Shown here: positions 4,748 to 11,304 of the stretch, piece by piece
How the letters are laid out: each line of letters starts with the position of its first letter
Position numbering within the stretch: position 1 is the stretch's first letter
Source: a virus
Strand: one strand, 5' to 3'
Length of the DNA: 33,123 nucleotides
IMG/VR virus record: IMGVR_UViG_3300020473_000079
Span: 1 to 33,123 of that record
Made by a program: the position numbers and the translations under genes
The notes under the pieces: generated by a model
The model's database searches: none
The model's input: the letters and a program-made list of their open reading frames with translations, nothing else
Told to the model about the DNA's origin: nothing

Positions 4748-5940
4748 TTTGTTACCACTGATGTTGCTGCTTCACCCTTATTAAAGATAACATCCACAAC
4801 TGCTTCAACCTTCTTAGCAGTAGAAATACCAACTTTAGAGTAGACTGGTACACATATTAAACCATAAGTCTTTTCTTTGCAACCCTTACGGATTACTCTG
4901 CCTATTGTTTGACTGATACCAATGTAATCCATAGAACGTAAGAATAGAACCGCCTCAAGTCCTCTGACGTTGATACCCTCAGATAATATGCTATGATGTA
5001 ATACTACAAACTTCTTCTCCGCATCCTTACCCCATGCAGATAATACCTCAAAGAACTTATCTCTACTTACTTTCTTACCATTGATAACAGCACCAGTTCT
5101 TGCTGTAATATACATGTAATCATAACCTCTTGATGTCAATTCAGCAATAAACTTAGGATATGTAATCAATCCTGTAATCTGCTTAGTTGACTTTGCACAT
5201 ACAAGAATCTTCTTTGTATTGTGGTCATCAATGTTATCAATAATCTGATTACATTCTACATCAAATGTTATCTCATCTTTCTGTAGTATGTCAGTCTTAT
5301 ATACTTTAACTTTAGGTGGTAGAATATAACCACCCTGTACTAACTTAGGTGCAGGTACTTGGCATATTACATTGCCAAATATATCAGGTTCATTCATACC
5401 CACCTTGAAGGGTGTTAAACTATGCTTAGGTGTGGCAGTAAAGAAGTATGTACGATTAGCATACATTGAAAAATGCTCTACAGCACCAATAAAATTCTTC
5501 TGAACACTATTGTGTGCTTCATCAAAATAAACTACATCAACTACAATATCACTCTCTTGTATTTTATGTAATGAATGATATGTTGTAAAGATGATTTGAT
5601 GACTATTTGATTCACAGCACACATTGTTATGAAGTCTAATTACATCTATATTTGTAGTAGAATTGTAATCAGTCTCTCCACTATGAACATGTAATACTTG
5701 AATACCAACATTATAGTTACCATCAAGATTCTGTTCCATAAACTCAGAACATAGTTGACCTGCTAATAGAATACGTGGAGCAACCACAACAATGGTTGCA
5801 ATCTCTTCTGTCCTGAATACTCTCTTAGCATCCTCAATCATACACATGGTTTTACCACCACCTGTAGGGACAATCACTTGCCCCTTATCATTTGCCAACA
5901 TAGCATCAATAGCATCCTGTTGGTGGGGACGTAATTGCAT
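4744..5940 (-). CDS. SF2 DEAH-box helicase / translocase (398 aa)
   Basis: This is an ATP-dependent DNA or RNA helicase of superfamily 2. Motifs in order: Q-like start RPHQQDAI (4-11), Walker A PTGGGKT (25-31), motif Ia VVAPRILLAGQL, Walker B DEAH (140-143), motif III TATP (168-171), and motif VI QTIGRVIRK (344-352). At 398 residues it is a minimal two-RecA core, shorter than T4 UvsW and without extra domains. It resembles UvsW/type III restriction helicase-like proteins of marine phages. It is the first gene of an operon with a small protein, a nuclease-like protein and a methyltransferase, joined by ATGA overlaps. Transcription probably begins at the extended -10 box at 5962-5970. Roles in recombination, replication restart or a restriction-like complex are all possible. 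Confidence 0.93.
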   Translation of the reverse strand: MQLRPHQQDAIDAMLANDKGQVIVPTGGGKTMCMIEDAKRVFRTEEIATIVVVAPRILLAGQLCSEFMEQNLDGNYNVGIQVLHVHSGETDYNSTTNIDVIRLHNNVCCESNSHQIIFTTYHSLHKIQESDIVVDVVYFDEAHNSVQKNFIGAVEHFSMYANRTYFFTATPKHSLTPFKVGMNEPDIFGNVICQVPAPKLVQGGYILPPKVKVYKTDILQKDEITFDVECNQIIDNIDDHNTKKILVCAKSTKQITGLITYPKFIAELTSRGYDYMYITARTGAVINGKKVSRDKFFEVLSAWGKDAEKKFVVLHHSILSEGINVRGLEAVLFLRSMDYIGISQTIGRVIRKGCKEKTYGLICVPVYSKVGISTAKKVEAVVDVIFNKGEAATSVVTK

Positions 5941-5961
5941 TTAAAAAATTCAACTGAAGAT

Positions 5962-5970
5962 ATTATAGCA
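5962..5970 (-). promoter_or_regulatory. Extended -10 promoter of the helicase operon
   Basis: The minus strand reads TGCTATAAT: a perfect -10 hexamer with TGn extension. It directly follows the T-run of the terminator at 5972-5994. No convincing -35 exists; the -35 position falls within the hairpin. The start would be near 5955, giving a leader of about 14 nt without a ribosome site before the ATG at 5940. Confidence 0.65.
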
Positions 5971-5971
5971 T

Positions 5972-5994
5972 AAAAAAGACCCCCTGAAGGGGTC
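5972..5994 (-). terminator. Rho-independent terminator ending the tail module
   Basis: A 6-bp GC-rich stem (5978-5983 with 5989-5994, GACCCC/GGGGTC), a 5-nt loop and six T residues on the minus strand make a strong terminator. It lies about 80-100 nt after the 2OG oxygenase gene at 6073-6564 and separates late-type from early-type units. The stem and T-run are nearly the same as those at 412-437. Confidence 0.9.
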
Positions 5995-5999
5995 GTGTG

Positions 6000-6015
6000 C
6001 CAGTTCCGTCACTGG
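6000..6015 (-). other. Small perfect hairpin upstream of the terminator
   Basis: CCAGT (6000-6004) pairs with ACTGG (6011-6015) around a 6-nt loop. It precedes the terminator at 5972-5994 by a few bases on the transcript. It might protect the 3' end of the late message or help the terminator; no protein-binding site is recognised. Confidence 0.4.
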
Positions 6016-6028
6016 TTCCCTTAAAGAA

Positions 6029-6076
6029 TTATAATCCCTGCCTTAAACCTCTACAAACATAGTTATAAGATTTCAT
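6029..6076 (-). CDS. Possible 15-residue leader-type peptide gene
   Basis: An ATG at 6074-6076 overlaps the TGA of the oxygenase gene (ATGA), has GAGGTG 6 nt upstream, and opens a frame MKSYNYVCRGLRQGL ending in TAA at 6029-6031. Start overlap and ribosome site look as good as for the real genes nearby, but the product is tiny and the frame could be chance. No family is recognised. Confidence 0.3.
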   Translation of the reverse strand: MKSYNYVCRGLRQGL

Positions 6077-6564
6077 ATTTTCACCTCAGTATTATACTTA
6101 ACATCAACAAATAATATCTCTAATGGTTTATCTGAATAATTAAATGCTTGATGTAAATTATTCATCACATCACACAGTTGAGGAACTCCATTCTCCCATA
6201 ATATCTTATCATTATTACCCATCCATTCCATATAACATTTGTTCTTATCTGGAACTGCCAATGGTATTTGTATTCTTTTATATGGGTATCTTAGAATGTT
6301 TGGATCTTTATGTGGTTTTAATATAGTTTCAGGATAGAATACAGCATAGTTTGAAAATAATATATCATTATTCTGATAGATTTTACGAACACTATCAGTC
6401 ATTAACTTATCTCTAAGTATTGTAGTTTTCTTAACAGATTTAATCCAATAGTAATCAATCACCTTGTTAGAATAACCATCTATCGTAGGTGCTTTCTTAA
6501 CTGGAAACTTTACATTCCTTGCCCAGTTATATAATATCTCTAGTTCACTTTTATTAATCATCAA
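6073..6564 (-). CDS. 2OG/Fe(II) oxygenase, aspartyl/asparaginyl hydroxylase-like (163 aa)
   Basis: The central part carries FYPETILKPHKDPN (H85-x-D87 as likely iron ligands), a strand RIQIPLAVP, then MEW...LWENG and DVMNNLHQAFNYSDKPLEIL with H138 as the likely third ligand. This order (HxD, W..G, D......H...N.S) is that of the Asp/Asn beta-hydroxylase family, which uses 2-oxoglutarate, oxygen and Fe(II). The usual arginine that binds 2-oxoglutarate is not obvious; K146 is in about the right place. The gene follows the 166-aa unknown with an ATGA overlap and closes the fibre region, so a phage tail protein could be its substrate; this is inference. Confidence 0.7.
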   Translation of the reverse strand: MMINKSELEILYNWARNVKFPVKKAPTIDGYSNKVIDYYWIKSVKKTTILRDKLMTDSVRKIYQNNDILFSNYAVFYPETILKPHKDPNILRYPYKRIQIPLAVPDKNKCYMEWMGNNDKILWENGVPQLCDVMNNLHQAFNYSDKPLEILFVDVKYNTEVKI

Positions 6565-7061
6565 TTCATATAGAAAAGACCTAGTGCTCCACCATTCAAG
6601 TTTACCTTATATTCTTTGCTTACGTCAAGTCTTGCATATTCATATCTTTTCATGATCTTATTATTCACTATAGGTCTACCATCAAAACATACAAGAAATG
6701 ATATTTTATGTAACTCACGTATGACGTGCAAATCTAGTACCTCTTCATCACTTTTAATGAGTCTACCCTCCCAATTCTGACCCTTCTCAAGCGTATTGAA
6801 TCCAACTAAATGGAAATCTTCCTGCGAATGAAATATTCTAAACTTATGCAAATAACTTCTAACATCAACAAATTCTCCTTCCTTCACTAACACATAATCT
6901 TCAGAGAACATTGTACCTAGTTTACCAATACCTTTAATTCCATAATAGAATATTGTATTAGAATCAATAGGATTCTCTGCTAGTACATAATCTTTCTTTC
7001 CAATGTTTACACAGAGTGTAAAGTCATTACCTATTCTATGAAATCTTCTACATGTAGTCAT
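6561..7061 (-). CDS. Hypothetical protein (166 aa), tail-region
   Basis: The protein begins MTTCRRFHRIGNDFTLCVNI and is beta-rich throughout, with motifs such as FYYGIKGIGKLGTMFSEDYV, GRLIKSDEEVLDLHVIRELH and a C-terminal LNGGALGLFYMN. There is no signal peptide or membrane segment. I do not recognise the family. ATGA overlaps on both sides place it in one translational chain with the 113-aa protein and the Asp/Asn hydroxylase-like enzyme, directly after the polyglycine adhesin. A role in fibre assembly or modification is plausible from position only. Confidence 0.65.
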   Translation of the reverse strand: MTTCRRFHRIGNDFTLCVNIGKKDYVLAENPIDSNTIFYYGIKGIGKLGTMFSEDYVLVKEGEFVDVRSYLHKFRIFHSQEDFHLVGFNTLEKGQNWEGRLIKSDEEVLDLHVIRELHKISFLVCFDGRPIVNNKIMKRYEYARLDVSKEYKVNLNGGALGLFYMN

Positions 7062-7399
7062 AATTCAATTTCATTCAATTCATTATCAGTTCCATAAGGA
7101 ATTGCTATTACCTTATCAATTAAATCATCAAAATCTATTGACTCAATTTCACTTGATGATTTATTTTCTGGTAATGTTGGTTCCTCAATTAAGTACATTA
7201 AGGATCTATCAGATACCAACTCTCTTATGCTTTCTTCAAAATTATACAGACTACTAAAATCAAATCTATCATATGATACTCTTATTGGCACATAATCATC
7301 AATAGGTCTTGATGAATTCTGACGACACATCTTAATTTCTATTGTTTGATCGTCAGGATTATTTTTTATCACCTTAAAAATAATATTAATTGGAATCAT
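7058..7399 (-). CDS. Hypothetical protein (113 aa), tail-region
   Basis: The protein begins MIPINIIFKVIKNNPDDQTI: a beta-rich first half (about residues 1-50) followed by a very acidic, Ser/Glu-rich second half. It starts 3 nt after the stop of the 357-aa adhesin gene, so it is probably expressed with it, and overlaps the next gene by 4 nt. No family is recognised. It could be a fibre chaperone by position, but the sequence does not show this. Confidence 0.6.
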   Translation of the reverse strand: MIPINIIFKVIKNNPDDQTIEIKMCRQNSSRPIDDYVPIRVSYDRFDFSSLYNFEESIRELVSDRSLMYLIEEPTLPENKSSSEIESIDFDDLIDKVIAIPYGTDNELNEIEL

Positions 7400-7402
7400 A
7401 TA

Positions 7403-8476
7403 TTATGCACCACTTCCGGGCCAATTAGGATCTGTACCAGTTAATGTTCTACCCACTTTAGTACCTGAACCACTATATATTGGTGCAGAACCAGATTGAG
7501 TAACTATAGCATATCCATTATTACCACCAGTACTTGCACCTGCTCCTCCAGAAGCGCTTCCATCAGGTGCAGTTACAGCAGTATTTGGACTTGTCATATT
7601 ACTACCTCCTCCAGTACCACCATCACCTGCTTCAGATCCACCACCACCTGCTGAACCAAAATTTTTCTTTGTTGCATTACCACCACTAGTACCACCACTA
7701 CCACCATTAGAAGGAGAACCATTCACACCTCCACCTTGACCTTGAGGATAACCTGCACCACCTCCTCCACCTCCTCCAGTGGATACGGCAGTTTTACGAC
7801 TCTTTTTACCTGATTTAACAGATCTTGAACGACCTGCTCCACCTCCTCCACCACCATACCCTGCCTGTATTCTACCATTATTTCTAATAGTAACAGGAGT
7901 ATTTGTATATTCGATACCTATTGCACTGGTACCAAATCCTCCACCTGTTCCACTATTATTACCTTCACCACCTACACCACCTACACCACCAGAACCATAT
8001 ATGGCACCCTGTGGTCCAACCTTTATTTCAAGTGTTGTTCCATCACTCCAATTCCCAGTTTCTAATGCACAAATAGTATTTCCTGTAGTACGGGTATTTT
8101 CAGAACCCAAAGTCTTATTAACAACAGCAACTACCTTTCTACCTGTTGTATTATTTCCTTGATTAGGTCCATGTCCTCCAACTATTATATAATTATTAGC
8201 TTTAAATCTCTTTTTTACACTTCTTCTATATTCTTCTCCAGAAGGATTACTATAAAAATCTACAACTATATTTCTTCTTGCATTGTAAAAATCACTAAAT
8301 TTAATTGCTCCACTTGTAGGAATACTTGCGTTTGCATTAGGTCCACAAGTATCATTATCTAATGCAAAATCAAATCCACCATAAGATTCTGATACTCTAT
8401 ATCCATCCATGCTTGAGTATCCAAATTCATCCTTAATCTCAGAAAATTTTATCTGTCCAGAAGATGGTAATGCCAT
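7403..8476 (-). CDS. Polyglycine-rich tail adhesin (357 aa)
   Basis: The N-terminus (MALPSSGQIKFSEIKDEFGY...IPTSGAIKFSDFYNARR) is a virion-attachment segment that I remember from several cyanophage structural proteins: two SG(Q/A)IKFS repeats. Residues ~55-130 form a beta-rich part. From ~135 to the end the chain is dominated by glycine runs (GGGGGGAG, GGVGGVGGEG), separated by short loops such as the basic RSRSVKSGKKSRKTAVS near residue 215. This is the composition of polyglycine-sandwich receptor-binding tips such as gp38 adhesins of T-even-like phages, in which loops between glycine helices contact the host. It lies next to the fibre genes and has a late promoter box at 8512-8518. The receptor-binding role is a family inference. 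Confidence 0.8.
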   Translation of the reverse strand: MALPSSGQIKFSEIKDEFGYSSMDGYRVSESYGGFDFALDNDTCGPNANASIPTSGAIKFSDFYNARRNIVVDFYSNPSGEEYRRSVKKRFKANNYIIVGGHGPNQGNNTTGRKVVAVVNKTLGSENTRTTGNTICALETGNWSDGTTLEIKVGPQGAIYGSGGVGGVGGEGNNSGTGGGFGTSAIGIEYTNTPVTIRNNGRIQAGYGGGGGGAGRSRSVKSGKKSRKTAVSTGGGGGGGAGYPQGQGGGVNGSPSNGGSGGTSGGNATKKNFGSAGGGGSEAGDGGTGGGSNMTSPNTAVTAPDGSASGGAGASTGGNNGYAIVTQSGSAPIYSGSGTKVGRTLTGTDPNWPGSGA

Positions 8477-8495
8477 TATTACTCTTTTTAATTAT

Positions 8496-9188
8496 TTAGT
8501 ATTTTTTCCAATATTTATCATCAATATACCCCATAGAGTAATGTAATTGGTCTTCTTTAAGTATTAAAGTAATATCTCCAACAATAGCAAGTCTTTCTCC
8601 TTTAAATTCACCGCCCATAAATCTGGTATTATGTGACAAACTACTAGGAAACATAGCAACATATCCTTCAGGTGGATGTATATAAAATGTCTCACTATTA
8701 AGTTCATTATAATTCTCTACCATACTTCTATGAGGATTATCATCTCCAATATTCATAGTCTTAAACAAATCATTCTTACTACACTCATTTTCAAATTCTA
8801 AACAATGAGAATTAGGCGGTACATTTACATAATAAGAAAATGATATATGACTTGTAGAATGTATGTGCCATCTTATTTCATCATTAGGTTGTCTTGCTCT
8901 TGATAACCAAGTTTTTGTAATCACATAGTTAAATATATCTTTGTATCCTAAAACCTCACAAGTATATTTCTTGGCATGTGAGGCAATCTCAGCAAATAAA
9001 GGATCTAAATTATTTTCCAGATGAATAAAAGGTTTACCTAAATTCTCACTAACAGTATTATCCGCACAAGTTTCCTCATAGTCAAACTTAGGATATACTT
9101 TATAGAATTCTTCCTTATGTTTTTGATGTTCATTCACTTCCCCAACATATACCGTAGTGGGGAAGATATTAAAAGTTTCAAATGTCAT
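8496..9188 (-). CDS. 2OG/Fe(II) oxygenase (230 aa)
   Basis: The protein begins MTFETFNIFPTTVYVGEVNE, the usual FPTPVY-like start of phage and bacterial oxygenases of the 2OG-FeII_Oxy_5 type. The core has WHIHSTSHISFSYYVNVPPN (H108 and H110, iron-ligand region, then the double-stranded beta-helix strand SFSYYVNVP) and PPEGYVAMFPSSLSHNTRFM (H186) with ERLAIVGDI (R199, likely to bind 2-oxoglutarate). HxH replaces the more common HxD but is seen in this family. It lies between the 696-aa fibre and the polyglycine adhesin, in the late module, so it should be made with the virion proteins. The substrate is unknown. Confidence 0.85.
   Translation of the reverse strand: MTFETFNIFPTTVYVGEVNEHQKHKEEFYKVYPKFDYEETCADNTVSENLGKPFIHLENNLDPLFAEIASHAKKYTCEVLGYKDIFNYVITKTWLSRARQPNDEIRWHIHSTSHISFSYYVNVPPNSHCLEFENECSKNDLFKTMNIGDDNPHRSMVENYNELNSETFYIHPPEGYVAMFPSSLSHNTRFMGGEFKGERLAIVGDITLILKEDQLHYSMGYIDDKYWKKY
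8512..8518 (-). promoter_or_regulatory. T4-like late promoter box for the adhesin gene
   Basis: ATAAATA on the minus strand, in the context TGATAAATATTGG, lies in the last codons of the oxygenase gene and 36 nt before the ATG of the adhesin. T4 late consensus is TATAAATA; the first base is G here. Confidence 0.5.
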
Positions 9189-9204
9189 GATAAAGTTGTT
9201 TTAA

Positions 9205-11295
9205 TTATGCTGTATGACTTACTCCTCTCCAACCAACTCCTTGTTGATAAAATTCTAACCTATTTTCACTCGTATTATAAACAAATGCACCACCAGTCAT
9301 ACCTGTTAAAGCATTTCTTTGAGCAGTAGTTACTTTAGGTGGATACATATACATTCTATTCGCAGCATCACCTTCAGCATCTTGTCCTGCTTCTCTAAAA
9401 TCAACTGCGGATTGTGGATTGGTAGTTCCTACTCCAACACTACCAAATGTTGCCTTTCCTTGAAGAGCATTAATAGTGATAGTATCATCAATTACATCAG
9501 TTTTAATACCAATATTACCATCAATGTCTACAAAAAATCTCTTATCATCTTCATTAATATCTAACCTATAGTCATTTGGATTTGTAGTACCAATACCAAC
9601 ACCAGCTAAAATTGAATTAGTTTGTGTTACATTTATTTCACTGAATGTTGAAACTCCAACACTCTGTATTAGAGATGATGCATCAATATTTCCTTGTATA
9701 TATCCAAAATTAGCATTACCAGTAATATTTCCTACAGCAGTTAAAGTACCATAAACAGTTAAATCTCCACCATAATAAGAATTACCAGATACTGTTGATC
9801 CACCAGATACATGTAACTCCATTTCTGGAAGTGTTATTCCAATACCCAAATTACCATCATAAGTTAATGCCATTAATCTTGATGATGTTCCTTTATGCCA
9901 GTAGAAACTTCCAGTGTCTGCTGTACTTACATTAGCATAATCAACATAAAAATTGATATTACCAGTATCATTATTCAATACATCAAATGATTTTCTTGTA
10001 GAATAATCATATGCACTCGTTTCATTACCATATTTCAATGAACCAGATTTAGTTGATAGAGTATTAGTTCCACCATTTAAACGAGCAACATTTATCTGTC
10101 CATATACACTAGCACCTGTTGATACTGTATTAAATTTAAGAGTACCATCATTATATAATTGCACATCCTCATTAGGATTAGCAACAATCATTGATTCTGA
10201 ACTATTACCAAGAATCTTGAATGTAGAACTTGATGTTTTTAAAATAAAATTACCCTCACCATAATCTTGAATAAGACTATCAGTACCACTATGAGATATT
10301 TCTAATCCAGGAGATGTGTCACCATCACCATCATCAAATACTGCCTTGACATTCTGACTAAATGTAAATTCTCCCTCTGACTTATCCCAATTAACTTTAA
10401 TATCTGAACCATTTTTAATTACAATATCATCATTAAATGTAGATACGCCAGCAACATTCACATTATCTAATTCTGTATGTCCGTCTACATCTAAATCTCC
10501 GTTTGCATCTATAGCACCAGTGAATGTAGAAATACCAGAAACAAATATACTACCACCTATAGATACCTCACTGTTGAATGTTGAAACTCCTACAAAAGTA
10601 GAAGCACCAGATACATTAACATCATCCAATTCTGAATGTCCATCTACATCAATACTACCAGTTAATGTTGAATTACCTAAAACTGATAGATTTCCATCTG
10701 CATCTATATCACCTATGAATGTAGAAGCACCAGATACATTTACATCATCTAATTCTGTATGACCGTCTATATCTACACCACCATCAGCATTTATATCCCC
10801 AATAAATGTAGAAACTCCACTTACATATAAGTCATTTGTAGTTGTTAATCCACTTACAGTAAGAACTCCTTCTTTAATACCAACTCCAGTATTATTAAGA
10901 GGATTATTGCCCACCTGCAATTCAAAATCATTAAATTCTGTAGTCTTTATACCAACATTACCTGTAGTTGTCAGACCTACAGTATTTTGAATCCATCCTG
11001 CAGTGGCAATAGCAACTATTCCACCTGCCCCAGAAAGATCACCAGTAAATGAAGTTGCTTCTATAATTCCAGTGGAAGCATTTAACTTAATTCCTGTACC
11101 AATAGTTACAATTCCAACTACTCCAATATGATTGAAGGAAGCAATACCAGAAACTCTACTATCACCATAAACATCAAGTTCTTTATTCGGTTGTGAAGTT
11201 CCTATACCAACTAATCCATCAGGACTTATAACGAAATTAGTATCGTCAACCTGTACCCCATTTCTAAAATTGAATGACTTAGTATAATTTGCCAT
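9205..11295 (-). CDS. Tail fibre-like structural protein with tandem VSGxSTF repeats (696 aa)
   Basis: The N-terminus (MANYTKSFNFRNGVQVDDTN, then SPDGLVGIGTSQP) is one I remember in cyanophage fibre proteins. Residues ~155-290 hold tandem copies of a ~40-residue unit made of VSGASTFIGDI, DADG and VDGH(T/S)ELDDVN. A beta-rich middle follows (KAVFDDGDGD...GNFILKTSSSTFKIL), then GIGITLPEMELHVSGG and VGIGTTNP motifs. The end (KVTTAQRNALTGMTGGAFVY..NRLEFYQQGVGWR) is a common fibre-tip motif. It is likely a trimeric fibre section. It is translated from an ATG 9 nt after the 1945-aa gene, with a late box (11310-11316) in the end of that gene. Confidence 0.85.
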   Translation of the reverse strand: MANYTKSFNFRNGVQVDDTNFVISPDGLVGIGTSQPNKELDVYGDSRVSGIASFNHIGVVGIVTIGTGIKLNASTGIIEATSFTGDLSGAGGIVAIATAGWIQNTVGLTTTGNVGIKTTEFNDFELQVGNNPLNNTGVGIKEGVLTVSGLTTTNDLYVSGVSTFIGDINADGGVDIDGHTELDDVNVSGASTFIGDIDADGNLSVLGNSTLTGSIDVDGHSELDDVNVSGASTFVGVSTFNSEVSIGGSIFVSGISTFTGAIDANGDLDVDGHTELDNVNVAGVSTFNDDIVIKNGSDIKVNWDKSEGEFTFSQNVKAVFDDGDGDTSPGLEISHSGTDSLIQDYGEGNFILKTSSSTFKILGNSSESMIVANPNEDVQLYNDGTLKFNTVSTGASVYGQINVARLNGGTNTLSTKSGSLKYGNETSAYDYSTRKSFDVLNNDTGNINFYVDYANVSTADTGSFYWHKGTSSRLMALTYDGNLGIGITLPEMELHVSGGSTVSGNSYYGGDLTVYGTLTAVGNITGNANFGYIQGNIDASSLIQSVGVSTFSEINVTQTNSILAGVGIGTTNPNDYRLDINEDDKRFFVDIDGNIGIKTDVIDDTITINALQGKATFGSVGVGTTNPQSAVDFREAGQDAEGDAANRMYMYPPKVTTAQRNALTGMTGGAFVYNTSENRLEFYQQGVGWRGVSHTA
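10430..10840 (-). repeat. Tandem coding repeats in the 696-aa fibre gene
   Basis: About four imperfect copies of a unit of roughly 35-40 codons (VSGASTFIGDIDADG plus VDGHTELDDVN) lie head to tail. Nucleotide similarity between copies is high, for example around 10608-10640 and 10728-10760. Copy number is likely to vary between strains through recombination. Confidence 0.7.
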
Positions 11296-11304
11296 TATTT
11301 CTTT

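Noticed and set aside
6028-6033. TATAAT hexamer on the minus strand between the hydroxylase gene and the terminator
   Set aside because: The -35 position reads TTGTAG (three matches) with no TGn extension, and the transcript would meet a terminator within about 40 nt.
7779-8162. 127-codon plus-strand Pro-rich frame
   Set aside because: Antisense shadow of the polyglycine adhesin (GGT/GGA read backwards as proline codons).
10430-10840. Possible CRISPR array
   Set aside because: Repeats are in-frame, vary between copies, lack spacers of constant length and encode a fibre motif.
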